64,000 nt of DNA from CANKJK01 sp040081715 (GTDB lineage: Bacteria; Acidobacteriota; Vicinamibacteria; Vicinamibacterales; UBA2999): positions 18,240-82,239 of the forward strand of contig JBEBFY010000016.1 of assembly GCA_040081715.1 (NCBI GenBank), written 5' to 3'. Below the pieces are notes generated by a model that worked only from the letters and a program-made list of their open reading frames with translations, had not been told where the DNA came from and did no database searches. Numbering within the stretch: the first letter of the stretch is position 1; each line of letters opens with the position of its first letter. A program made the position numbers and the translations under genes. This document shows positions 17,212-25,912 of this stretch, in pieces.

Positions 17212-18012
17212 GTGCGCTGCGCTTTCGCCCTCGCCGCCATGCTCGTCCTGGCCCCGCTCGTCGAGGCCGCCGATCCGCCAGCGCTGGTGCGTGCGCGGGC
17301 GGCCTACAACGCCGCGGACTACGACGCCGCGATCACGCTTGCCGAGGAGGCCCTCAAGCAGAAGGCCGACGCGGATGTGGCGGCGCTGGTGACCGTGCGC
17401 GCGCGGCTGGAGCGCTTCCGGCTGGCCAGCAATGCCGCGGATCTCAGCGGAGCCCATTCGACGCTCCGCGCCATTGCACGCCAGCGGCTCAAGCCTCGGG
17501 AGCAGACCGAGTTGCTCGTGGCGCAGGGTGTGGCGCTCTATCTCGGTGACGCCTACGGGGGCGCGGCCGAGGTGTTCGATTCCGCCCTGGCGCGAGTCGG
17601 TTTCCTCGGGCTGACCGAGCGTGACCGCCTGCTGGAGTGGTGGGCGCTTGCGCTCGACCGGGAAGCCCAGGCGCTGCCGGCGGATCGCCGCTCTGGCGTT
17701 TACGACCGCATCACGCTGCGGATGGAGCAGGAAGTCCGCGACAACCCGGCCAGCGTGCCGGGCAACTTCTGGCTGGCCGCCGCGTCACGAGGAGCCGGCG
17801 ATACGGAGCGCGCCTGGGATGCCGCGATGGCCGCCTGGGTGCGCGTGCCCATCGACCTGCCCGGTGCCCAGACCCTGCGTCAGGATCTCGATCGCCTCAT
17901 CGTCGAGGGCCTGATTCCCGAGCGCGCCCGGCAGCAGCCGCGGCCGGCGTGGGATGCCGCCGCCACCGGCCTGAAGGCCGAGTGGGCGGCGTTCAAGCGC
18001 ACCTGGGAGTAA
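17212..18012 (+). CDS. exported TPR-like hypothetical protein
   Basis: A 266-residue protein with a GTG start and a signal peptide (MRCAFALAAMLVLAPLVEA). The mature part is almost entirely helical, with repeated A-x-x-L/Y-A-x-x patterns such as ARAAYNAADYDAAITLAEEA and LYLGDAYGGAAEVFDSALA, consistent with tetratricopeptide-like helical hairpins. Such proteins usually act as periplasmic scaffolds. No catalytic motif is seen. It faces polA tail-to-tail with an 8-base gap. The specific role is unknown. Confidence 0.7.
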   Translation: MRCAFALAAMLVLAPLVEAADPPALVRARAAYNAADYDAAITLAEEALKQKADADVAALVTVRARLERFRLASNAADLSGAHSTLRAIARQRLKPREQTELLVAQGVALYLGDAYGGAAEVFDSALARVGFLGLTERDRLLEWWALALDREAQALPADRRSGVYDRITLRMEQEVRDNPASVPGNFWLAAASRGAGDTERAWDAAMAAWVRVPIDLPGAQTLRQDLDRLIVEGLIPERARQQPRPAWDAAATGLKAEWAAFKRTWE

Positions 18013-18020
18013 CCAAGGGT

Positions 18021-20747
18021 TCAGCTCTTCGCGTCCTTCCAGCTCTCTCCGATCCCGACATCGACGGTCAGTGGCACCGCCAGACGTGCGGCTGCCTCCA
18101 TGTGTTCTTTGACCAGCGCGGCGGCACTTTCCGCCTCATCCTTTGGGGACTCGAACAGCAGTTCATCGTGGACCGTCAGGATCATCCGTGTGCGGAGCTT
18201 GCTGCTGGTCAGTTCGGCGTGGAGATTGATCATCGCGAACTTCAGGATGTCGGCCGCGGTGCCCTGGATGGGCATGTTCACCGCCTCGCGCTCGGCCTGG
18301 GCCCGGATCTGAAAGTTCGAGCTGGTGAGGTTGGGCACGAGGCGCCGCCGTCCGTAGAGCGTCTTCACGACGCCCGTGGTGCGGCCTTCCTCGATTGTGC
18401 GGTCGATGTAGGCGCGCACGCTCGGAAAGCCGGCGAAGTAGGCGTCGATGAACTCCTGCGCGGCCTCCTTCGACACGTTGATGTCGCGGGCCAGCGTGAA
18501 GGCCGTCTTCCCGTAGAGCAGGGCGTAGTTGACGATCTTGGCGCGCCGGCGCAGCTCGTGCGGATCCAGCCCGCTGTGCTCGCCGAAGATCTTCGTGGCG
18601 GTGCGGTCGTGGATGTCGGCGCCGGATCGGAACGCCTCGATGAGGGTCTCGTCGCCGGAGAGGTGCGCCAGCACGCGCAGCTCGATCTGGGAGTAGTCGG
18701 CCGAGATGAGCACATGCCCGGCATCAGCCACGAACGCCCCGCGGATCAGGCGCCCCTGCTCGGTGCGGATCGGGATGTTCTGGAGGTTGGGGTCCGAGCT
18801 TGAGAGCCGGCCCGTCGCGGCCACGGCCTGATTGAACGACGTGTGGACGCGTCCCGTGGACGGGTTCACGAGCAGCGGCAGCGCGTCGATGTAGGTGCTC
18901 TTCAGCTTGTGCAGCGCCCGCCACTCGAGCACCAGGCGGGGCAGGTCGTGTGTCAGCGCCAGTTCTTCAAGCACTTCGACGGCCGTGGACGCAGATCTGG
19001 TCTTGCCGGTCTTCCTCCCCGCGGGGAGCTGCAGCTTCTCGAAGAGGATCTCGCCGAGCTGCTTCGGCGAGTTGATGTTGAACTCCTGGCCAGCCAAGGT
19101 GTGGATGCTGGCGGTCGTGCGCGCGAGCTCCTGCTCCATGAAGCGCGACTGCCCAGCCAGGGCGGCCACGTCCACGCGGATGCCGGCCCGCTCGATCGCG
19201 GCCAGCACGGGGACCAGCGGCATCTCCATCTCGCGATACACACGGTCGAGCCGGGCCTCGGTCAGGAGCGGCTCCAGCTTCGACGCGAGCTGCCAGGCCA
19301 GGTCCGCCCGCTCGCAGGCGAAGTCGAGCACCGCCTCGGGGTCGAGGGTGGACAACGAGACGGCCTTGGCGCCCTTGCCGCACACGTCCGCCTCGGTCAG
19401 CACCTGGTACTTGAGTTGCTCCAACGCCGTCTCTTCAAGCGGGTGGCCGGGGCGTGTGGCATCCAGCAGGTAGGCGGCCAGCATGCTGTCGAAGACCACC
19501 CCGGCGAGCGTCACACCGTGACGGGCCAGCACGATTGTGTCGGCCTTTACGTCGTGACCGACCACGGCCGTGGCCGCGCCCTCGAGGACCGGCCTGAGCC
19601 GGTCGAGCGTGTCGCGGAGATCGAGCTGTTCCGGGCGGTGCGATGCCGTCAGGAGGTCTCCGCCGCCTTCCGGCCCGCCGTGGCCGAGCGGGATGTAGCG
19701 GGCCCAGTGGCTGCCGGTCGAGATGGCGAGGCCGACGATCTCGGCCCGCATCGCGGACGGCGCGTCCGTGATGACGCGCAGCGCATACCGGCCGGCGGTC
19801 TGCAGGCGCACGAGCAGCGCGTCCAGGTCAGCCGCCGTCCGGACGAGCGCGTAGTCGTGCGCCACGCTGGCGGCGCCGGCGGGCGGCGGGGCGTAGTCGG
19901 CGAGGAGCGCCTGGAACTCCAGCCGGGTGAACAGGTCAAAGCACCGCGCGCGATCCGGGCCCGTGTACCTGAGCGACTCCAGGTCCACCTCGATCGGCAC
20001 GTCCGTGTGGATGGTGACGAGCCGCTTGCTCTGCAAGGCCAGGTCACGGTTGGTGGTCAGCGCCTCCCGGTACTTCTTCTGCTTCAGGTCCGGCGCGGCT
20101 TCGAGCAGCGCGTCGAGCGACCCGTGCTCGGTGATGAGATCGATGGCGCCCTTCTTTCCCACGCCGGGCACGCCGCTCACGTTGTCGCTCGTGTCGCCGA
20201 CCAGCGCGAGCACGTCCACCACCTGTGAGGGCTTCACGCCGAACTTGGCGGTCACGCCCTCGGCGTCGTAGAAGATGCCGTCGTCGCGTGGGTCGAACGT
20301 GCGGATGCCGTCACCCACGAGCTGGAAGAAGTCCTTGTCCATCGACACGATGGCCACGTCCAGCCCGGCGGCGGCCGCGCGGGTGGCGATGGTGCCGATC
20401 ACGTCGTCGGCCTCGAAGCCCCTGGCAGTGATGATGGGCACGCCCATCGCTTCGCACGCCTCGTGCACGTGGGCGATCTGACCGACCAGGTCATCGGGCA
20501 TGGCCGCCCGGTTGGCCTTGTAGTCGGTGACGATCTCGTCGCGGAACGTCGGCCCGGCCAGGTCAAACGACGCGGCGATGTAGGCCGGCGCATGGTCCGC
20601 GATGATCTTCCGCAGCATCGTGACGAACAGATAGACCGCGTGGGTGGACTCGCCACCCGCGTTCGAGAGGCCGCCTCCGCGGAACGCGTGAAAGGCCCGG
20701 TACATCTGGTTGTTGCCGTCGATCAGGAAGAGCGTCGGACGTGCCAT
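18021..20747 (-). CDS. polA: DNA polymerase I, apparently without proofreading
   Basis: A 908-residue polymerase. Residues 1-300 form the 5'-3' exonuclease domain (FLIDGNNQMYRAFHAF, GFEADDVIGT, SMDKDFFQLV, GDTSDNVSGVPGVGKK). The polymerase domain has motif A SADYSQIELRVLAHLSGDE, motif B RRAKIVNYALLYG and motif C TVHDELLFE. The middle 3'-5' exonuclease domain keeps the fold but not the DEDD residues: the E. coli DTET region reads RVITD, and the last catalytic Asp region reads CERADLAW. It likely fills gaps in repair and Okazaki processing without editing, like Taq polymerase. Start chosen at MARPTLFLIDG, the family N-terminus. Confidence 0.95.
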   Translation of the reverse strand: MARPTLFLIDGNNQMYRAFHAFRGGGLSNAGGESTHAVYLFVTMLRKIIADHAPAYIAASFDLAGPTFRDEIVTDYKANRAAMPDDLVGQIAHVHEACEAMGVPIITARGFEADDVIGTIATRAAAAGLDVAIVSMDKDFFQLVGDGIRTFDPRDDGIFYDAEGVTAKFGVKPSQVVDVLALVGDTSDNVSGVPGVGKKGAIDLITEHGSLDALLEAAPDLKQKKYREALTTNRDLALQSKRLVTIHTDVPIEVDLESLRYTGPDRARCFDLFTRLEFQALLADYAPPPAGAASVAHDYALVRTAADLDALLVRLQTAGRYALRVITDAPSAMRAEIVGLAISTGSHWARYIPLGHGGPEGGGDLLTASHRPEQLDLRDTLDRLRPVLEGAATAVVGHDVKADTIVLARHGVTLAGVVFDSMLAAYLLDATRPGHPLEETALEQLKYQVLTEADVCGKGAKAVSLSTLDPEAVLDFACERADLAWQLASKLEPLLTEARLDRVYREMEMPLVPVLAAIERAGIRVDVAALAGQSRFMEQELARTTASIHTLAGQEFNINSPKQLGEILFEKLQLPAGRKTGKTRSASTAVEVLEELALTHDLPRLVLEWRALHKLKSTYIDALPLLVNPSTGRVHTSFNQAVAATGRLSSSDPNLQNIPIRTEQGRLIRGAFVADAGHVLISADYSQIELRVLAHLSGDETLIEAFRSGADIHDRTATKIFGEHSGLDPHELRRRAKIVNYALLYGKTAFTLARDINVSKEAAQEFIDAYFAGFPSVRAYIDRTIEEGRTTGVVKTLYGRRRLVPNLTSSNFQIRAQAEREAVNMPIQGTAADILKFAMINLHAELTSSKLRTRMILTVHDELLFESPKDEAESAAALVKEHMEAAARLAVPLTVDVGIGESWKDAKS

Positions 20748-20767
20748 GGCGGGTGGGAGCGAGGATA

Positions 20768-20773
20768 TATCAT
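20768..20773 (+). promoter_or_regulatory. -10-like box TATCAT, predicted leaderless start
   Basis: TATCAT ends 8 bases before the ATG at 20782, inside the 34-base gap between the divergent polA and lipoprotein genes. The same AT-rich patch read on the other strand could serve polA. Confidence 0.45.
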
Positions 20774-20781
20774 GGGCGTTC

Positions 20782-21528
20782 ATGTCACTGGGAACACCGC
20801 GCACGGTGCGCGTGTGGGCGGCGTCGCTTGCGGTGGTGCTGATGGCCGCCGGTTGTGGCGGCACGGGCCTGCTGAAGCCACAGTACGAGTACGAAGAGGA
20901 TCTCTATCCGGCCCTCGACGGGTCGGTGACGCTCTACGTGAACGCGTCACTGGCGTCACTCGCGGCGCTGCAGGGCCTCGCCGTGAGCACGGACCCGAAG
21001 GCTTACATCGATCGGCCCCGCATCCGTCAGATGTTCCAGGCACCGGGCGTGGCCGTGGGCACGCCCACGCTCTCGCGGCGCGACGGTCGGCGCTTCGTGC
21101 ACCTGAGGCTGGAAGCCGGGAGCCTGAAGGCGCTCTCGACGGTGGCGCCACTGGCGTGGTCGGCCTACGACTTCGTGCGCGAGGGCGATCTGTATCTGTT
21201 CCGCCACCGGATCGGCGCATCCGCCAACCGTGCGGCGGGTCAGGCCGGATGGACCGGGAAGGAATTGGTGGCGTTCCGGGTGCATCCGCCGAGCCGCATC
21301 ACCTTCCACAACTCCCAGCAGGAGGTCGAGCGCGGGAACATCCTGACCTGGGTGCAGCCGCTCAGCGCGCGCCTGCAGGGTGCCCCCCTGGACCTGCAGG
21401 TGAGGATGGAGGCCAGCTCCATCCTCGCCCGCACGCTGCTCCTGTTTGGGTCCACCATCCTGGCTGCGGTGGTTGCCTTCGGCCTCGTGATCTGGTGGAT
21501 CGCCCGCAAGGGCAAGACCAGGATATAG
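20782..21528 (+). CDS. lipoprotein with C-terminal membrane anchor
   Basis: A 248-residue protein. The N-terminus has a lipoprotein signal ending LMAAGCGG (lipobox Cys near residue 22). A soluble domain of about 180 residues, rich in short strands (DGSVTLYVNASLASLAAL, FVHLRLEAGSL, FRHRIGASAN), follows, then one C-terminal helix (LLLFGSTILAAVVAFGLVIWWIA) and a basic tail. Lipid anchor plus C-terminal helix is the architecture of the LppM-like group, but I cannot confirm homology. It probably sits at the outer face of the inner membrane. Function unknown. Confidence 0.7.
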   Translation: MSLGTPRTVRVWAASLAVVLMAAGCGGTGLLKPQYEYEEDLYPALDGSVTLYVNASLASLAALQGLAVSTDPKAYIDRPRIRQMFQAPGVAVGTPTLSRRDGRRFVHLRLEAGSLKALSTVAPLAWSAYDFVREGDLYLFRHRIGASANRAAGQAGWTGKELVAFRVHPPSRITFHNSQQEVERGNILTWVQPLSARLQGAPLDLQVRMEASSILARTLLLFGSTILAAVVAFGLVIWWIARKGKTRI

Positions 21529-21531
21529 CCC

Positions 21532-22086
21532 TTACAACCGCTCAAGCTCCCGCCGCACTTCCGCGGAGGTTCTGAGCGCGTTGGTCACGCCGAAGGTGTT
21601 GAATTGCCGCGCGACCATCATCGCGATGGTGCGGTCGGCGTCGTTGTTCACGATGCCGTCCAGGGTGACGCGCCCGCGCTCAACCACCACGTGGATCGAC
21701 GGATTGGCGCCCCAGCCGTACATGTGCAGCGCGGGGTTGGCGTAGAGCGCCCGCGCGATGCCCATTCGGAGCTGGTTGTCCATCTGCGACACGGGCAGCG
21801 CCTCGATCTGGTTGCGCACGGCGGTGACGCCGGCCACCTTCGCGACCCGCTTCTCGAGGTCCCTGGCCTTGAACGGGAGCGTCACCTTGCCCGTGAGCGT
21901 GACGACGCCCGCGTCCACATCCGCCCGGATGTTGTCGAAGATGGTGAAGAAGGCGTATCCGGTCACCTGGCGGGTGACGTCCTTGTAGATGTCGTAGTTC
22001 GTGCGGTCGGCGGCAAACGACGGGCTTGGCAGCGCCAGCATCGCCGAGCCGAGCATCAATGTGGCCGTGAGCAGCAGCTTCTTCAT
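21532..22086 (-). CDS. periplasmic BON-domain protein
   Basis: A 184-residue protein with a signal peptide (MKKLLLTATLMLGSAMLALP) and an AAGGAGACC Shine-Dalgarno sequence. It has two BON domains: the first with FDNIRADVDAGVVTLTGKVT and VAGVTAVRNQIEALPVS, the second with NPSIHVVVERGRVTLDGIVN and GVTNALRTSAEV. BON domains bind phospholipid surfaces and occur in OsmY-type envelope stress proteins, so a role in envelope integrity is likely. It is tail-to-tail with the lipoprotein gene with a 3-base gap. Confidence 0.9.
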   Translation of the reverse strand: MKKLLLTATLMLGSAMLALPSPSFAADRTNYDIYKDVTRQVTGYAFFTIFDNIRADVDAGVVTLTGKVTLPFKARDLEKRVAKVAGVTAVRNQIEALPVSQMDNQLRMGIARALYANPALHMYGWGANPSIHVVVERGRVTLDGIVNNDADRTIAMMVARQFNTFGVTNALRTSAEVRRELERL

Positions 22087-22256
22087 GGCAGGTCTCCTTG
22101 GCGGACCTCCACTTCAAAGGAGATGCCAGCGCATTCCAGGCTCGAACGCGCGGACTTGGGCCTGAAACGCGAGGGCGAGGGCTGCCCCGGTGGACGGCGG
22201 GGGCTGGCGATGTCCTGACGGGGTGACAGCCGGCGCGGCCGGTCCGGCCGGGTAGC

Positions 22257-23009
22257 CTACCTGGCGCCGGTGACTTCGCCCATCAGCACCATCGTGAGGA
22301 TGCCGAGGCCGACCAGCACGATCTGCCGCACCGGGTTCGATTCCGGCTGGGTGCGGTGGAGGCCAGGGATCAGGTCCGCCATCGAGACGTAGAGGAAGCT
22401 GGCGGCGGCCAGCGACAGGGCGTAGGGCACGAGCACCGGCACCAGCGGCAGACCGAACACGGCAATCAGCGCCCCGACAGCACTGGCGAGGCCCGAGAGA
22501 GCGTTCATCAGCAGGGCCCTGCTCCGCGAGTAGCCCGAGTGGAGCAGGATGGCGAAGTCGCCGACTTCCTGCGGGATCTCGTGGGCGGCCACGGCGATGG
22601 CCGTGCTGATGCCAAGCGGTACGGATGTGAGCACCGCGGCGCCAATCAGCGCGCCATCCACAAAGTTGTGAAAGGTGTCGCCGATGAGCACCATCGACGC
22701 CGCCTGCTCGTGCACCTCGCAGTCGTGCGTGTGGCAGTGGCGCCAGACGACGAGCTTCTCGAGGATGAAGAAGAACAGGATGCCGGCCAGGAGCGTCGCG
22801 AACACCCGCACCGGGGGCAGCGTCTCGACCGCGTGCGGCAGGATCGCGAGCAGCGTCACGCCGAGCATCACGCCGACGGCGTAGCTGACCAGCCACGGCA
22901 CCAACTGGCTCCGGGTCGAGGCCGGAATGAAGAGGAACGTGGCGGCGATGGCCAGGCCGCCGAGGCCGCCCACCAGGCTCAGCGCAATGGCAATGACGGA
23001 AACGGGCAC
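22257..23009 (-). CDS. ZIP-family divalent metal transporter
   Basis: A 250-residue membrane protein with about 8 helices. The helix IV metal site reads DTFHNFVDGALIG and helix V reads AVAAHEIPQEVGDFAILLHSG, the HN..D and HEIPQE motifs of ZIP transporters, which import zinc, iron or manganese. A short His-rich loop (CHTHDCEVHE) precedes them, typical of ZIP variable regions. A GTG at 23009 gives the correct family N-terminus; longer upstream reading would overlap the methyltransferase. One base separates it from that gene, so they form an operon. Confidence 0.9.
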   Translation of the reverse strand: MPVSVIAIALSLVGGLGGLAIAATFLFIPASTRSQLVPWLVSYAVGVMLGVTLLAILPHAVETLPPVRVFATLLAGILFFFILEKLVVWRHCHTHDCEVHEQAASMVLIGDTFHNFVDGALIGAAVLTSVPLGISTAIAVAAHEIPQEVGDFAILLHSGYSRSRALLMNALSGLASAVGALIAVFGLPLVPVLVPYALSLAAASFLYVSMADLIPGLHRTQPESNPVRQIVLVGLGILTMVLMGEVTGAR

Positions 23010-23010
23010 G

Positions 23011-23589
23011 TCAGACGCTGGGTTGCGGCGCGGGCTTGTGGCCCTCGACGAATCGGAAGCCCTCCCGGTCCGCGAGGACGCGCACGGGCCGGAAGCCTTC
23101 GGCCTTGAGCGCCCCGATCGTTTCACCCGTGGCCGTGTAGTGGCCGTCCACCGGGTAGGGGCGGATGAGGCTCGCGAGGCCGCCCCGCGGCTCAGCCTCA
23201 ATCACGAGCATCCGTCCGCCCACGCGCAGCACCCGCAGGCACTCCTCGACGGATCGCACGCGGGTATAAGGCGCCATGCCCGCAATCAGCCCCTTGACCG
23301 AGTGCATGACCACGAGATCGAACGCATCGTCGTCGAATGGCAGGGATCGGTAGGTGCTCACCACGCGGACGTCCACCAGTACGCCCGCCTTCTCCGCCGC
23401 CGTCCGGATCCTGGCGCCCAGAGCCTCGTCGTTCACCACGTGGGCCGCCGTGCCGCTCAGGCCGACTTTGGCCGCCAGCGCCGTGGCGGTGGAGGGTTCA
23501 TCCAGCCCCACTTGGAGGAGCCGCTCGCCCATCTTGACGGCCGTCATCGTGATGGGCAGGGGATCGGCCTTCGACTTACGGAAAAACAT
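23011..23589 (-). CDS. class I SAM-dependent methyltransferase-like protein
   Basis: A 192-residue protein starting MFFRKSKADPLPITMTAV. The C-terminal half fits a class I methyltransferase: FDDDAFDLVVMHSVKGL (motif II/III region), VEECLRVLRVGGRMLVIEAEP (motif IV) and a final strand RFVEGHKP. The SAM-binding glycine loop after strand 1 is degenerate (LLQVGLDEPSTATALAAKVG instead of a GxGxG loop), so catalytic activity is uncertain. It is co-transcribed with the ZIP transporter gene and diverges from ino1 with only 33 bases between start codons. Confidence 0.72.
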   Translation of the reverse strand: MFFRKSKADPLPITMTAVKMGERLLQVGLDEPSTATALAAKVGLSGTAAHVVNDEALGARIRTAAEKAGVLVDVRVVSTYRSLPFDDDAFDLVVMHSVKGLIAGMAPYTRVRSVEECLRVLRVGGRMLVIEAEPRGGLASLIRPYPVDGHYTATGETIGALKAEGFRPVRVLADREGFRFVEGHKPAPQPSV

Positions 23590-23607
23590 GAGGAATTCTC
23601 TCGATGA

Positions 23608-23613
23608 TATAGT
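23608..23613 (+). promoter_or_regulatory. -10-like box TATAGT, predicted leaderless start
   Basis: TATAGT ends 9 bases before the GTG at 23623 and only 3 bases before the in-frame TTG at 23617. This favours the GTG as the start of ino1. Confidence 0.5.
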
Positions 23614-23622
23614 CTTTTGCTT

Positions 23623-24936
23623 GTGACTCCACCACATGAAATCGCTCCCGCACGCGGGCGTCTTGGCGTAATGCTCGTGGGCCTCGGGGCCGTCAGCACC
23701 ACCACCATTGCCGGTGTCATCGCCATCAGAAAAGGCCTCGCCATTCCAATCGGGTCGCTCACGCAGATGGGCACGATCCGGCTCGGGAAGCGCTCCGACG
23801 GCCGCACCCCGAAAATCAACGACTTCGTGCCGCTGGCCCAGCTCGACGACCTGGTGTTTGGCGGGTGGGACATCTTCGAGGAGGACTGCTACGCGGCCGC
23901 GAAGACGGCCGGGGTGCTGGAATCCTCCCTGCTCGATCAGATCCGGCCCGAGCTGGAAGCCATCAGGCCGATGCCCGCCGTGTTCGACCAGCGCTACGTG
24001 AAGCGGCTGCAGGGTCCGAACGTCAAGACGGGCAAGAACAAGCTGGACCTGGCGGGGCAGCTCATCGCCGACATCCGTAACTTCAAGGCGACGAACAACT
24101 GTGATCGCCTCGTAATGGTCTGGGTGGGCAGCACCGAGGTCTTCATGAAGGCAGGGCCGGTGCATGAGTCACTGGCGGCTTTCGAGAAGGGGCTCGAAGC
24201 GAACGACGACGCCATTCCGTCGAGCATGGTCTACGCCTACGCCGCGCTGAAGGAAGGCATTCCCTTCGCCAACGCCGCGCCCAACCTGACGGCCGACATT
24301 CCGGCGATGCTGGAGCTGGCGGCGCAGAACGGGTCGCCGCTGGCCGGCAACGACATGAAGACGGGGCAGACGCTGATCAAGACGATCATCGCGCCGGGCC
24401 TCAAGGCGCGCCTGCTGGGTGTGCGCGGGTGGTACTCCACCAACATCCTCGGCAACCGCGACGGCGAAGTGCTGGACGACCCGGAGTCGTTCAAGACCAA
24501 GGAAGAGAGCAAGAAGTCCGCGCTGGACTACATTTTCCAGCCGCAGCTCTACCCTGAGCTCTACAAGGATCTGTCCCACGTGGTCCGCATCAACTACTAC
24601 CCCCCGCGCGGCGACAACAAAGAGGGCTGGGACAACATCGACATTGTCGGGTGGCTGGGCTACCCGATGCAGCTCAAGATCAACTTCCTCTGCCGCGACA
24701 GCATCCTGGCCGCGCCCATCGTGCTCGATACCGCGCTTTTCATGGACCTCGCCAAGCGCGCGGGCATGAGCGGCATTCAGGAGTGGCTCTCGTTCTACTT
24801 CAAGGCGCCGATGCACGCGAAGGAGGTCTACCCCGAGCACGACCTCTTCATTCAGCTGATGAAGCTGAAGAACACGCTGCGCTACATGAAGGGCGAAGAG
24901 CTCATCACGCACCTCGGCCGCGAGTACTACGACTAA
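23623..24936 (+). CDS. ino1: inositol-3-phosphate synthase
   Basis: A 437-residue enzyme that converts glucose-6-phosphate to inositol-1-phosphate with an internal NAD cycle. The NAD fold begins LGVMLVGLGAVSTTTIAGV. Other family landmarks are VFGGWDIFEEDCY, VWVGSTEV, GSPLAGNDMKTGQTLIK, VRGWYSTNILGNRDGEVL, the Lys-rich EESKKSALDY and INYYPPRGDNKEGWDN. Length fits the bacterial/archaeal short form. The product feeds inositol lipids or soluble inositol compounds. A near-identical but truncated piece of this gene lies 3 kb downstream (27619-28041). Confidence 0.95.
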   Translation: MTPPHEIAPARGRLGVMLVGLGAVSTTTIAGVIAIRKGLAIPIGSLTQMGTIRLGKRSDGRTPKINDFVPLAQLDDLVFGGWDIFEEDCYAAAKTAGVLESSLLDQIRPELEAIRPMPAVFDQRYVKRLQGPNVKTGKNKLDLAGQLIADIRNFKATNNCDRLVMVWVGSTEVFMKAGPVHESLAAFEKGLEANDDAIPSSMVYAYAALKEGIPFANAAPNLTADIPAMLELAAQNGSPLAGNDMKTGQTLIKTIIAPGLKARLLGVRGWYSTNILGNRDGEVLDDPESFKTKEESKKSALDYIFQPQLYPELYKDLSHVVRINYYPPRGDNKEGWDNIDIVGWLGYPMQLKINFLCRDSILAAPIVLDTALFMDLAKRAGMSGIQEWLSFYFKAPMHAKEVYPEHDLFIQLMKLKNTLRYMKGEELITHLGREYYD

Positions 24937-25064
24937 CCCGGCCCATCGCGCGGGTGCATCCACGACGCCTGCGCCGAACATCTGCGTGCGGCGGCCCCAC
25001 GCCCAGAGTCAAGGCGCTACCGCGCACCGGCGATGCCACCCCTGATCCAGGAAGGGGCCCAGCC

Positions 25065-25343
25065 CTACGACTGATTGCCGGGCGTCCCCGCGTCGTCCTT
25101 CCGTTCGCGCTCCACCTCGATCGAGCAGTCCTGCAGCAGCGCGACGACGGCACCGATCGCGGCCACGACTGGCGCCAGCACCGCGGCCACCACGCCAGCC
25201 GTCATCGGAAACTCCGCCACGACGCGCCCCTGGTGCACGATGCGGATGCGTCGTACGTTGCCCTCGTGAATCAGCTCTCTGAGCTGCTCCAGAAGGGCCC
25301 CGCCTTCAAGCTTGATCGACTCCCACCACATGTTTTCGGCCAT
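25065..25343 (-). CDS. DUF4342-domain protein
   Basis: A 92-residue protein with a GGAGGG Shine-Dalgarno sequence. It matches the DUF4342 pattern: KLEGGALLEQLRELIHEGNV, RRIRIVHQGRVVAEFPMTAG, a membrane helix (VVAAVLAPVVAAIGAVVALL) and the ending DCSIEVERE. Members are small single-span membrane proteins of unknown function, often downstream of stress or regulatory genes. Topology is probably N-terminus in the cytoplasm. It stands alone here, at the edge of the eroded region. Confidence 0.88.
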   Translation of the reverse strand: MAENMWWESIKLEGGALLEQLRELIHEGNVRRIRIVHQGRVVAEFPMTAGVVAAVLAPVVAAIGAVVALLQDCSIEVERERKDDAGTPGNQS

Positions 25344-25426
25344 GGGTTCCCTCCGTGCGGCTACTTGAAGGCGGTCAGGCCCGCCCTCGACGGCATCATG
25401 CCACGCCCGCGCGCTTACGTCTCGAC

Positions 25427-25592
25427 CGCCGCCCCTATGCGTCCGGCTGGCTCAACACGCTGCTGCAGATCGCGGCGGTGGAATCGGGCCGCACCGTGCC
25501 GGGGGCCGAGAATGTCCTGGCCCGCCTCTCCGAGTTGACGTTCGTGGGGGCCATCCGCAGATACCTGGCCGCGCTCCCCGACGCGGGAGGTC
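25427..25592 (+). pseudogene. remnant of an AraC-family regulator (cupin-domain end)
   Basis: The plus-strand frame reads RPYASGWLNTLLQIAAVESG, then ENVLARLSELTFVGAIRRYLAALPDA. This corresponds to the linker of AraC regulators with an N-terminal cupin domain, where the usual text is LARLSELLFVEALRRYLAALP before the DNA-binding part. Both the cupin start and the HTH domain are missing; the text becomes unrecognisable after ALPDAGG. The rest of 25344-25912 has no gene I can support. Confidence 0.65.
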
Positions 25593-25912
25593 TGCCTGCG
25601 AGGCGAGCCGCGGCCCTCGCGGCTATCGTCTCGTTTGCCTCACACACCGATGGTCCTGGCGATATGCGCGGGCGCCAAGAGCCGCATAACGGCCTTTCGG
25701 TTCACCGGGCGGAGACTCTAATGTCGCCCGTCGTCATCCGGCACGATTCATCGGCGCCGTTGCTCCGCTGACACACCGAAGTTTGCGCGGGCGCCACACC
25801 GGCGTACCTGGCGCGTCACACCCGCCCACTACAACTGATGCATCGCGCTGCTGTCGCCGGCACTTCGGCCGGCGCTCGCGCATCGCATCACACCTTTCTG
25901 GAGATACTCACG

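Noticed and set aside
22326..22350. tRNA T-arm-like GGGTTCGATTCC
   Set aside because: It lies inside the ZIP transporter coding sequence, and no acceptor or anticodon arm can be built around it.
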